Part shown: positions 1 through 6,343 of the stretch, in pieces
Layout: the number at the start of each line of letters is the position of its first letter
How positions within the stretch are numbered: position 1 is the first letter of the stretch
Assembly (NCBI GenBank): GCA_027310325.1
Contig: DAIDBB010000280.1
Span: 1-6,635 of the forward strand
Reading direction: 5' to 3'
DNA length: 6,635 nt
Source: a bacterium
Lineage (GTDB): Bacteria > Desulfobacterota > GWC2-55-46
The notes under the pieces: generated by a model
The model's database searches: none
What the model was told of the DNA's origin: nothing
The model's input: only the letters and a program-made list of their open reading frames with translations
Position numbers and translations under genes: made by a program

Positions 1-1560
1 CCCTTTATAGGGGTTGCTACAAGCTTTTCCGACCTCATACCTGGACACATCGGGATGAGGGACCTTGAGAGGTTTATTGAAAAAGGCGTGCATACCGGGG
101 GCGGATACCCGATGCTTTTCGGGCTTCCCGGAATATGCGACGGTATAGCCATGGGGCACAAGGGCATGCACTACTCACTGCCTTCGAGGGAGCTCATAGC
201 TGATATCGTTGAAAGTGTGACCGAGGCGCATGCCTTCGACGGGCTCATACTTCTTACAAACTGCGACAAGATAACCCCCGGCATGCTTATGGCTGCCGCC
301 AGGCTCGACATACCGACCATCGTTGTTTCGGCCGGTCCTATGATGACGGGCCGGTACAAGGGCAGGAGGCTATCGTTTATAAGAAATACCTTTGAGGCAA
401 TGGGGCATTTCAGGAAAGGGGAAATATCCAAAGAGGAGCTCGACTCCTGCGAAATAGGGGCTTGTCCCGGCGCCGGAAGCTGCCAGGGGCTTTATACGGC
501 CAATACGATGAACTGCCTTACGGAGGCCTTGGGAATGAGCCTTCCGTGGTGCGGCACCGCCCTTGCGCAGTCAGCGGAGAAGAGAAGGATCGCCTTTGAC
601 AGCGGCGTAAGGATAGTCGAGCTTGTAAAGAAAAATATAACGCCGAGAAAGATAATGACAAGGGCCGCCTTTGAGAACGCCATAAGGGTCGATATGGCGC
701 TCGGCGGGTCGAGCAACACGGTGCTGCACCTCCTTGCGATCGCCAATGACGCCGGCGTTAAGCTTCCGCTTGAGCTATTCGACACCATAAGCCGCACGAC
801 CCCACACATAACGTCAATAGAGCCGGTCGGGGACCATTACATGGAAGACCTCCACTGGGCGGGCGGCGTCGGCGCAATACTTGCCAGGCTGAAGGACGCC
901 ATCAGGGACAACCCGACGGTATCGGGAAAAAGAGTAAAGGCCGTTATTGAAGAAGTTAAATTCATAGACGATGATGTAATAAAGCCCCTAGGTGAGGCAT
1001 ATCACAGGGAAGGCGGCATAGCCGTCCTGAAGGGTAATCTCGCGCCCCTCGGCGCCGTTGTGAAGCAGTCCGGGGTGAGCGATAAGATGATGCGCTTTAC
1101 CGGCAAGGCAAGGGTCTTCAATTCGGAAGAGGAGGCCATGAAGGCCATACTCGGTAAAACCATCGGGGCCGGCGAGGTCCTTGTCATAAGGTATGAGGGG
1201 CCGAAAGGCGGCCCGGGAATGAGAGAGATGCTCGCGCCCACGGCAACACTCATGGGCATGGGGCTCGGAGAGTCGGTAGCGCTTATAACCGACGGCAGGT
1301 TTTCTGGCGGCACAAGGGGGCCTTGCGTGGGGAACATCTCCCCGGAGGCGATGGAAGGGGGTCCGATAGCGCTCGTAAACGAGGGGGACATCATAGAGCT
1401 CGACATACCCCGTAGGAGCCTTGAGCTTAAGGTAAGTCCCGATGAGTTGAAGAAACGGAAGCTCGGGTGGAAGGCCCCGCAGCCTAAAATAAAGGACGGC
1501 TGGCTTTCACGGTACGCAAAAGTCGTGACCTCGGCCAATACCGGGGCGGTTCTTAAATAA
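1..1560 (+). CDS. ilvD: Dihydroxy-acid dehydratase, 5'-truncated by the window edge
   Basis: Dehydrates 2,3-dihydroxy-isovalerate and 2,3-dihydroxy-3-methylvalerate to the 2-keto acids that precede valine/leucine and isoleucine; a cytosolic iron-sulfur enzyme of the IlvD/Edd family. The frame is open from base 1, giving 519 visible residues against a usual length of about 555, so roughly 35 N-terminal residues lie upstream. The ATG at base 55 is internal, because the 18 codons before it already align with the family (GVATSFSDLIPGH). Counting from base 1, visible motifs are CDGIAMGH (Cys46), NCDKITPGM (Cys88), ACPGAGSC (Cys155, Cys161) followed by GLYTANTMNCLTEALG, RYEGPKGGPGM, and TDGRFSGGTRG with the probable catalytic Ser435. 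The PCN cysteine of [2Fe-2S] homologues is replaced by PGH (residues 14-16). The gene ends in TAA and ilvB follows after 19 nt. Identity is very secure; the true start is not visible. Confidence 0.97.
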   Translation, partial: PFIGVATSFSDLIPGHIGMRDLERFIEKGVHTGGGYPMLFGLPGICDGIAMGHKGMHYSLPSRELIADIVESVTEAHAFDGLILLTNCDKITPGMLMAAARLDIPTIVVSAGPMMTGRYKGRRLSFIRNTFEAMGHFRKGEISKEELDSCEIGACPGAGSCQGLYTANTMNCLTEALGMSLPWCGTALAQSAEKRRIAFDSGVRIVELVKKNITPRKIMTRAAFENAIRVDMALGGSSNTVLHLLAIANDAGVKLPLELFDTISRTTPHITSIEPVGDHYMEDLHWAGGVGAILARLKDAIRDNPTVSGKRVKAVIEEVKFIDDDVIKPLGEAYHREGGIAVLKGNLAPLGAVVKQSGVSDKMMRFTGKARVFNSEEEAMKAILGKTIGAGEVLVIRYEGPKGGPGMREMLAPTATLMGMGLGESVALITDGRFSGGTRGPCVGNISPEAMEGGPIALVNEGDIIELDIPRRSLELKVSPDELKKRKLGWKAPQPKIKDGWLSRYAKVVTSANTGAVLK

Positions 1561-1579
1561 AAATATTACATAGTTGAAA

Positions 1580-3277
1580 ATGAAAAAAAACGGCGCACAT
1601 ATCTTCATAGAATGTCTCCTTAAAGAAGGGGTGGATACGATATTCGGTTTTCCCGGCGGGGCGGTCCTTCCTGTTTACGACGCCCTTTTTGACTCCCCTT
1701 TAAGGCACATACTTGTGAGGCACGAACAGGGCGCCGTGCACATGGCTGACGGGTACGCCAGAGCGACCGGGCGGCCCGGCGTCGTTATTGTAACCTCTGG
1801 GCCAGGAGCGACCAATGCCGTTACCGGCATAGCTACGGCGTACATGGATTCCATTCCCCTGGTCGTCTTCACTGGCCAGGTACCGACGGACCTCATCGGG
1901 AACGACGCGTTCCAGGAGGCAGATATCGTCGGTATAACCAGGCCTTGCACGAAGCACAACTATCTCGTCAAGGATAAAAACGATCTCCAGAGGATAATAA
2001 AGGAGGCGTTTTACATAGCCACGACCGGTCGGCCCGGTCCTGTGCTCGTTGATATCCCGAAGGATATACTTAACGCCCAAATTGATTTCAAGTACCCTGA
2101 CAAGGTAGATCTGCCGAGCTATCAGCCGACCTTTAAAGGGCATCCCGGCCAGATCAAGAAGGCCGTCGATCTTATACTTTCGTCGAAAAGGCCGGTAATA
2201 TACGCGGGAGGCGGAGTGATACTGTCGAACGCGGCTGAAGAGCTCAAGGCCCTGGCGACAAAGCTGACTATCCCGACGACGACCACACTTATGGGTCTCG
2301 GAGGCTTTCCCGGCACCAATCCGCTTTTCATGGGGATGCTCGGCATGCACGGCACATACTGCGCTAATATGGCGGTCACCAATACCGACTGCCTCATAGC
2401 CGTCGGTGCGCGGTTCGACGACAGGGTGACTGGAAAGATAGACGAGTTCGCGCCGTTCGCCAGGATAGTGCATATCGACATAGACCCGACCTCCATAAGC
2501 AAGAACGTCCGGGTGGATGTGCCTATCGTCGGGGACGTAAAGAACGTATTGAAGGACATGCTTAAACTCGTACAGGGCTCAAAGGGGGTAGCGGACTTCA
2601 AGAAGGACCTCAAAGAATGGCACGACCAGGTAAAAAATTGGAACGACACCCACAGGCTTTCCTACAAGCAGGACCACAAGGGAAAGATAAAACCCCAGTA
2701 CGTAATCGAGAAGCTGTACGAGGCTACAAAGGGGGACGCGATAATAACGACCGAGGTCGGCCAGAACCAGATGTGGGCCGCCCAGTTCTTCAAGTACGAC
2801 AGGCCCAGGACTTTTATAAGCTCCGGCGGGCTAGGCACCATGGGGTTCGGCTTCCCCGCGGCCATAGGCGCCCAGATCGCGCTCCCTGATAAGACCGTTA
2901 TAGGCATAGCGGGAGACGGGTCTCTTCAGATGAACATACAGGAGCTTGCTACCGCCGTTCAGTACAGGCTTCCGGTAAAGATAGCGATACTTAACAACAT
3001 GGTCCTCGGGATGGTAAGGCAGTGGCAGGAGTTTTTCTATAATAAGAGATATTCACACACCTGCATCTCGGTAGCTCCTGATTTCGTCAAGCTCGCCGAG
3101 GCGTACGGCGCCGTGGGGCTTCGCGCCAAGACCAACGACGAGGTCGAGACCGTTATAAAAGAGGCTATGAAGGTAAAGGACAGGCCCGTGCTGATGGATT
3201 TCAAGGTCGACCAGTTCGAGGACGTCTACCCGATGGTCCCCGCCGGCCAGCCTCTGTCAAAGATGCTCCTCGTTTAA
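1580..3277 (+). CDS. ilvB: Acetohydroxyacid synthase, large catalytic subunit
   Basis: Condenses pyruvate with pyruvate or 2-ketobutyrate to acetolactate or acetohydroxybutyrate, the first common step to valine, leucine and isoleucine; uses thiamine diphosphate, Mg2+ and FAD. The product is 565 residues, the normal length. The N-terminal TPP domain (about 1-165) carries FGFPGG and RHEQGAVHMADGYARATG with catalytic Glu49, then GQVPTDLIGNDAFQE. The central FAD-binding domain (about 190-330) contains GARFDDRVTGK. The C-terminal TPP domain has GDGSLQMNIQEL (Mg ligand Asp446) and LNN (Asn473), then VRQWQEFF, the segment of the herbicide-site tryptophan. I chose ATG at 1580 because the family begins at this point; an in-frame TTG at 1574 would add two residues. 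Neither start has a Shine-Dalgarno sequence. The regulatory subunit gene follows after 21 nt, which marks this as the anabolic enzyme rather than a catabolic acetolactate synthase or another TPP enzyme. Confidence 0.97.
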   Translation: MKKNGAHIFIECLLKEGVDTIFGFPGGAVLPVYDALFDSPLRHILVRHEQGAVHMADGYARATGRPGVVIVTSGPGATNAVTGIATAYMDSIPLVVFTGQVPTDLIGNDAFQEADIVGITRPCTKHNYLVKDKNDLQRIIKEAFYIATTGRPGPVLVDIPKDILNAQIDFKYPDKVDLPSYQPTFKGHPGQIKKAVDLILSSKRPVIYAGGGVILSNAAEELKALATKLTIPTTTTLMGLGGFPGTNPLFMGMLGMHGTYCANMAVTNTDCLIAVGARFDDRVTGKIDEFAPFARIVHIDIDPTSISKNVRVDVPIVGDVKNVLKDMLKLVQGSKGVADFKKDLKEWHDQVKNWNDTHRLSYKQDHKGKIKPQYVIEKLYEATKGDAIITTEVGQNQMWAAQFFKYDRPRTFISSGGLGTMGFGFPAAIGAQIALPDKTVIGIAGDGSLQMNIQELATAVQYRLPVKIAILNNMVLGMVRQWQEFFYNKRYSHTCISVAPDFVKLAEAYGAVGLRAKTNDEVETVIKEAMKVKDRPVLMDFKVDQFEDVYPMVPAGQPLSKMLLV

Positions 3278-3300
3278 AAAAACTATCGGAGGATTTTTTT
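3276..3300 (+). repeat. A7/T7 inverted repeat bracketing the ilvN ribosome site
   Basis: Seven A (3276-3282) and seven T (3294-3300) flank an 11-nt segment that contains GGAGGA. In RNA the two runs could pair as seven A-U pairs with the Shine-Dalgarno sequence in the loop. The A run begins in the ilvB stop codon and the T run ends in the ilvN TTG start codon. Such a stem is weak and may have no function. Confidence 0.5.
3288..3293 (+). promoter_or_regulatory. Shine-Dalgarno site that fixes the ilvN TTG start
   Basis: GGAGGA lies 5 nt upstream of TTG at 3299. It is a strong, correctly spaced ribosome-binding site, and no ATG or GTG stands nearby in frame except an internal GTG at 3317 that would cut into the first strand of the ACT domain. 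The site therefore supports TTG as the real initiation codon. Confidence 0.85.
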
Positions 3301-3784
3301 GCGTCACACAATTTCTGTGCTTGTAGCGAATGAGTTCGGGGTGCTCTCCAGGATATCGGGGCTTTTCTCCGGCAGGGGCTTTAACATCGAAAGCCTAAGC
3401 GTGGCCGAGACGCTCGATCCAACGGTTTCGAGGATGACTATCGTGACCAGGGGGGACGACAAAGTCATCGAACAGATAAATAAGCAACTCAATAAGCTCA
3501 TAAACGTCATCAAGGTCCACGATTTCATAGGGGAGGAGCATATAGAAAGGGAACTCGCCCTTATAAAGGTAACTTCCACCCCCGAGAGCTGGGCCGAGAT
3601 ATTGAGCATAGTCGACATCTTCAGGGCCAAGGTCGTCGACGTAAGCCCGAGGAGCTATACGATAGAGACCACGGGGGATGAGGAAAAGATAGCCGCGATA
3701 ACCGAACTCTTCCGTCCTTTCGGCATAAAAGAGATCGTGCGGACCGGCAAGATCGCCATGGCCAGAAGCCCCAAACAAAAGTGA
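3299..3784 (+). CDS. ilvN: Acetohydroxyacid synthase, small regulatory subunit
   Basis: Regulatory partner of IlvB: it activates the catalytic subunit and in this family confers feedback inhibition by valine. The product is 161 residues, matching the long-form small subunits (E. coli IlvH is about 163). An N-terminal ACT domain spans about 2-75, beginning RHTISVLVANEFGVLSRI and continuing GRGFNIESLSVAET. Asn11, Gly14 and Asn29, the positions known for valine binding in IlvH, are all present, so valine sensitivity is expected. The C-terminal domain (about 80-158) includes ERELALIKV and a second ACT-like fold. The start is TTG, supported by GGAGGA 5 nt upstream and by the family N-terminus (MRHT). 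The gene follows ilvB by 21 nt. The rare start codon may tune subunit ratio, which is an inference. The E. coli paralogue names ilvN and ilvH are used interchangeably in annotation. Confidence 0.96.
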   Translation: MRHTISVLVANEFGVLSRISGLFSGRGFNIESLSVAETLDPTVSRMTIVTRGDDKVIEQINKQLNKLINVIKVHDFIGEEHIERELALIKVTSTPESWAEILSIVDIFRAKVVDVSPRSYTIETTGDEEKIAAITELFRPFGIKEIVRTGKIAMARSPKQK

Positions 3785-3803
3785 TCTTCAGACCTGTTTA
3801 AAA

Positions 3804-3823
3804 AAAAAATCAGAAAAAATCAG
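3804..3823 (+). repeat. Tandem 10-bp A-rich repeat in the ilvN-ilvC gap
   Basis: AAAAAATCAG occurs twice back to back (3804-3813 and 3814-3823). The first copy extends an unbroken run of ten A (3800-3809). The second copy runs into the ilvC Shine-Dalgarno sequence, sharing its AG. The A tracts are spaced about one helical turn apart. This is the longest gap in the window (53 nt). I see no hairpin or sigma-70-like promoter in it. Confidence 0.75.
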
Positions 3824-3828
3824 GAGGT
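3822..3828 (+). promoter_or_regulatory. Shine-Dalgarno site of ilvC
   Basis: AGGAGGT matches the anti-Shine-Dalgarno sequence well, with 9 nt between it and the ATG at 3838, slightly longer than ideal. It is the best ribosome-binding sequence in the window and fits the high expression usual for ketol-acid reductoisomerase. Confidence 0.85.
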
Positions 3829-3837
3829 TTCGGTTCC

Positions 3838-4854
3838 ATGAAGGTCTATTATGACAAGGACGCAAGTCTCGAGAAGATACGCGGGAAAAGGGTCGCTATT
3901 ATCGGGTTCGGAAGCCAGGGGCACGCGCATGCCCAGAACCTTAAGGACAGCAAGGTTGATGTCGTAGTCGGACTGCGCAAGGACGGTGCTTCATGGAAGA
4001 AGGCCGAGGCAGCCGGGCTTAGCGTAAGTAGCGTTGCGGACGCGGTAAAGAACTCGCAGGTGGTGATGGTGCTCGTCCCCGATGAGCTGCAGGGCGATAT
4101 ATACAGAAGCGAGATAGCCCCGAACCTCAAAAAGGGGTCCTATCTTGCGTTTGCGCACGGCTTTAACATTCATTTCGGCCAGATCGTGCCCGAAAGCCAC
4201 ATAAACGTCTTCATGGCCGCGCCCAAAGGGCCGGGACACCTCGTGAGGCACGAGTTTACAAAGGGTGCCGGCGTTCCGGCGCTCGTGGCCGTGCATCACG
4301 ACCATTCCGGAGACACCCTTGACGTAGCGCTCGCCTACGCCAGCGGGATAGGCGGGGGCAGGGCCGGTATAATCGAAACGACTTTCAAGGACGAGACCGA
4401 AACCGACCTTTTCGGCGAGCAGGCGGTCCTCTGCGGGGGCGTAAGCGCCCTCATCACCGCCGGCTTCGAGACGCTTGTCGAGGCCGGCTACCCTCCGGAG
4501 ATGGCGTACTTCGAATGCCTCCATGAGATGACGCTCATAGTCGATCTCATATATGAAGGCGGCATATCCAACATGAGGTATTCCATCAGCAATACCGCCC
4601 AGTACGGCGACCTCACCAGGGGGCCAAGGGTCGTCACGGCTGAGACGAAGAAAGAGATGAAAAAGATACTCGCGGAAATACAGACCGGGTCCTTCGCGAA
4701 AGAATGGATGCTCGAGAACAGGGCAAATAAGCCCGTATTTACCGCGCTTACAAAAATGGGAGAGTCCCATCAGATCGAAAAGGTAGGCGAGAAGCTGAGG
4801 GACATGATGCCCTGGCTTAAGAAGGGCAAGATCGTCGACAAGAAGAAGAACTGA
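3838..4854 (+). CDS. ilvC: Ketol-acid reductoisomerase, class I
   Basis: Isomerises and reduces acetolactate and acetohydroxybutyrate to the dihydroxy acids used by IlvD; needs Mg2+ and a nicotinamide cofactor. At 338 residues it is a class I (short) enzyme. The N-terminal Rossmann domain (about 1-182) has GFGSQGHAHAQNL at 23-35, the cofactor-phosphate loop LRKDGAS at 46-52, AHGFNIHF with His107, and APKGPGH with Lys130. The C-terminal knotted helical domain has DLFGEQAVLCGG with metal ligands Asp190 and Glu194, then FECLHEMTLIVDLIYEGG with Glu226 and Glu230, and substrate-binding Ser251. All catalytic residues are present. The cofactor loop has Asp49 and Gly50 where many homologues, as I recall, have Gly and Ser, so NADPH preference is likely but not certain. 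ATG follows a strong Shine-Dalgarno sequence and the N-terminus fits the family. psd follows after 33 nt in the same frame. Confidence 0.98.
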   Translation: MKVYYDKDASLEKIRGKRVAIIGFGSQGHAHAQNLKDSKVDVVVGLRKDGASWKKAEAAGLSVSSVADAVKNSQVVMVLVPDELQGDIYRSEIAPNLKKGSYLAFAHGFNIHFGQIVPESHINVFMAAPKGPGHLVRHEFTKGAGVPALVAVHHDHSGDTLDVALAYASGIGGGRAGIIETTFKDETETDLFGEQAVLCGGVSALITAGFETLVEAGYPPEMAYFECLHEMTLIVDLIYEGGISNMRYSISNTAQYGDLTRGPRVVTAETKKEMKKILAEIQTGSFAKEWMLENRANKPVFTALTKMGESHQIEKVGEKLRDMMPWLKKGKIVDKKKN

Positions 4855-4870
4855 TTTGCTGGGTTTCTTA

Positions 4871-4878
4871 AGGGGGGG
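4871..4878 (+). promoter_or_regulatory. G-rich Shine-Dalgarno-like site of psd
   Basis: AGGGGGGG ends 9 nt before GTG at 4888. It is an imperfect but purine-rich ribosome site. Between the ilvC stop and this GTG the frame holds no other ATG, GTG or TTG, so 4888 is the first possible start. Confidence 0.65.
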
Positions 4879-4887
4879 CTTCATTTA

Positions 4888-5538
4888 GTGAGAATACCTA
4901 TAGCCAGGGAGGGTTATCCGTTCATACTGGCAGCTATAGTCTGCGTTGTCATAGCTGGGTTCCTTTTGCCGGTCCTCGAGGTCATCTTTATACCGGCGGC
5001 GGTCTTTGTGATAGCCTTTTTCAGGGACCCTGAACGTACGATCCCGGCGGATAGAAATTCCATCGTCAGCCCCGCGGACGGCAAGATCATCAAGGTCGAA
5101 AGGCTCGGGGAGAAGAAGTTCCGCGTAGACAGTCCATTAAAGATAAGCATATTCATGAACGTCTTTAACGTTCATGTCAACAGGGCCCCTTCCTCTGGCA
5201 AGGTCGTGGATATAGTCTATAACAAGGGCAAGTTCTTTTCCGCGAACCTGGACAAGGCCTCGCTCGAAAACGAGCAGAACGCCCTTATTCTGGAAAACCC
5301 CTCTGGCAGAGTTTTCGCCTTTAACCAGATAGCCGGGCTTATAGCCAGAAGGATAGTGTGTCACGCGAAAGTAGGCATGAGTCTCGCCAAGGGCGAGCGC
5401 TTCGGAATGATAAGGTTCGGATCGAGGGTCGATGTGTTCCTGCCTGCAGGCTGCAGGGCGGCCGTGAATGTCGGGGACAAGGTGCGGGCGGGATCTTCCA
5501 TCCTTGGATACTGGGAGGGCACTGATGCTGGACAATGA
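4888..5538 (+). CDS. psd: Phosphatidylserine decarboxylase proenzyme, short type
   Basis: Decarboxylates phosphatidylserine to phosphatidylethanolamine at the inner membrane. The 216-residue proenzyme belongs to the short (about 210-220 aa) pyruvoyl-dependent group, smaller than E. coli Psd (about 320). A hydrophobic N-terminal region, about 11-45, could form one or two membrane segments. FFRDPERTIP precedes SPADGKI with Asp64; MNVFNVHVNRAPSSG carries His96; IRFGSRVDVFLP holds the Gly178-Ser179 self-cleavage site. Asp64, His96 and Ser179 correspond to the Asp-His-Ser triad for autocleavage, which would give a beta chain of residues 1-178 and a small alpha chain of 179-216 with an N-terminal pyruvoyl group. 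The start is GTG. Its last 14 nt overlap pssA, whose enzyme makes its substrate. Psd-related archaetidylserine decarboxylases look similar, but the bacterial context and PssA partner favour Psd. Confidence 0.95.
   Translation: MRIPIAREGYPFILAAIVCVVIAGFLLPVLEVIFIPAAVFVIAFFRDPERTIPADRNSIVSPADGKIIKVERLGEKKFRVDSPLKISIFMNVFNVHVNRAPSSGKVVDIVYNKGKFFSANLDKASLENEQNALILENPSGRVFAFNQIAGLIARRIVCHAKVGMSLAKGERFGMIRFGSRVDVFLPAGCRAAVNVGDKVRAGSSILGYWEGTDAGQ
5513..5519 (+). promoter_or_regulatory. Shine-Dalgarno site of pssA inside psd
   Basis: GGGAGGG lies 5 nt before ATG at 5525, within the final codons of psd. It selects this ATG over an in-frame GTG at 5468, which would give a 76% longer psd overlap-free alternative no support from family length. 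Ribosomes finishing psd would be placed directly on this site, suggesting translational coupling. Confidence 0.8.
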
Positions 5539-6331
5539 GATACACCAGGAAGAGAACGTAAAGAAGAAGAAGTTAAAGAAGGGCGTTTATCTCCTTCCGA
5601 ACCTCATGACCTCGGCGAGCCTTTTCGGGGGGTTCTATTCGATCATCGCGTCGTTTGACGGCCATTTCGAAAGAGCCGCCATAGCCATACTCATCTCAGG
5701 GGTCCTTGACGGGCTCGACGGCAGGATCGCGAGGCTTACTGGCTCGAGCAGCAAATTCGGGGTCGAGTATGATTCTCTAGCCGACCTTGTGGCCTTCGGG
5801 CTCGCCCCAGGGGTCCTCATATTCATGTGGGCCTTGAGGCCGTTCGGAAGGTACGGGTGGCTGGCGGCGTTCCTTTACGTGGTATGCGGCGCGCTGCGGC
5901 TAGCCAGGTTTAACGTCCAGATAACGACGATAGAAAGCAAGCGCTTTAACGGACTGCCGATACCAGCGGCGGCGGCGCTCGTCTCCACGACGGTATTGTT
6001 GTTCTTTTACCTGGGGCGGGGGGAAGAGATGGCGAAACACATAACCATCCTGATAGTAGTCTACCTGCTCGCTTTTTTGATGATCAGTAACGTAAAGTAC
6101 TATAGCTTCAAGGAGCTGAACCTCTCGCAGAGGATGCCGTTCAGGCTCCTTGTGGGGCTTATCTTCCTTCTGATAGTCATCGCGGCAGAGCCGTACCTGG
6201 TGCTTTTCATACTTTCATTCGGGTACGCGGCATCAGGGCCGATAACTACGCTCATCGACAGAAGGAAGAGGTTGTCGATGAAGACCCCGCAGAAGCTGGA
6301 AAAAAAGGAGGCAGGCGGTCCTTTTAAATAG
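5525..6331 (+). CDS. pssA: CDP-diacylglycerol-serine O-phosphatidyltransferase
   Basis: Transfers a phosphatidyl group from CDP-diacylglycerol to L-serine, giving phosphatidylserine and CMP; an integral membrane enzyme of the CDP-alcohol phosphotransferase family (Bacillus/yeast-type, unrelated to E. coli PssA). The signature DGxxARx8Gx3Dx3D is intact: DGRIAR at 65-70, Gly79, Asp83 and Asp87, with Asp62 supplying the further metal-site aspartate. The 268-residue product has a basic N-terminus (NVKKKKLKKG), then about seven or eight hydrophobic segments, near 28-44, 50-62, 89-105, 111-127, 146-164, 172-188, 206-221 and 223-240. RLARFN at 125-130 and GLPIPAAAA at 143-151 are typical of PssA rather than PgsA. 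The tail after 244 is charged and probably cytosolic. ATG at 5525 has a good Shine-Dalgarno sequence and overlaps psd by 14 nt. leuA follows after 12 nt. I am confident of the family and fairly confident of serine as substrate. Confidence 0.94.
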   Translation: MLDNEIHQEENVKKKKLKKGVYLLPNLMTSASLFGGFYSIIASFDGHFERAAIAILISGVLDGLDGRIARLTGSSSKFGVEYDSLADLVAFGLAPGVLIFMWALRPFGRYGWLAAFLYVVCGALRLARFNVQITTIESKRFNGLPIPAAAALVSTTVLLFFYLGRGEEMAKHITILIVVYLLAFLMISNVKYYSFKELNLSQRMPFRLLVGLIFLLIVIAAEPYLVLFILSFGYAASGPITTLIDRRKRLSMKTPQKLEKKEAGGPFK

Positions 6332-6343
6332 ACAGGATAGTAT

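Noticed and set aside
1..54. Search for a T-box, leader peptide or other attenuator at the operon head
   Set aside because: The window opens inside ilvD coding sequence, so the leader is not included.
2617..2889. A 90-codon plus-strand frame inside ilvB
   Set aside because: It is out of frame with conserved ilvB sequence, and its Arg/Gly/Pro-rich translation looks like a shadow.
3785..3837. Possible terminator or internal promoter between ilvN and ilvC
   Set aside because: No GC-rich hairpin precedes a T run on the plus strand and no convincing -35/-10 pair is seen; the run is of A, not T.
3991..4884. A 297-codon open frame on the minus strand opposite ilvC, and a 257-codon one at 1700-2473 opposite ilvB
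   Set aside because: Their translations resemble no family I know, they lie fully against strongly conserved genes, and biased codon use commonly opens such antisense frames.
4852..4887. ilvC and psd share a reading frame, separated by one TGA, which could suggest read-through or selenocysteine
   Set aside because: Both proteins end and begin at normal family positions, psd has its own GTG and purine-rich site, and no SECIS-like hairpin is apparent.
5443..5457. CCTGCAGG palindrome and tandem CTGCAGG in psd
   Set aside because: It encodes ordinary Pro-Ala-Gly-Cys-Arg sequence and is too short to be distinguished from chance.
5468..5524. An earlier in-frame GTG start for pssA adding 19 residues
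   Set aside because: It has no clear ribosome site, would enlarge the psd overlap to 71 nt, and adds residues not expected in the family; ATG 5525 has a good site.
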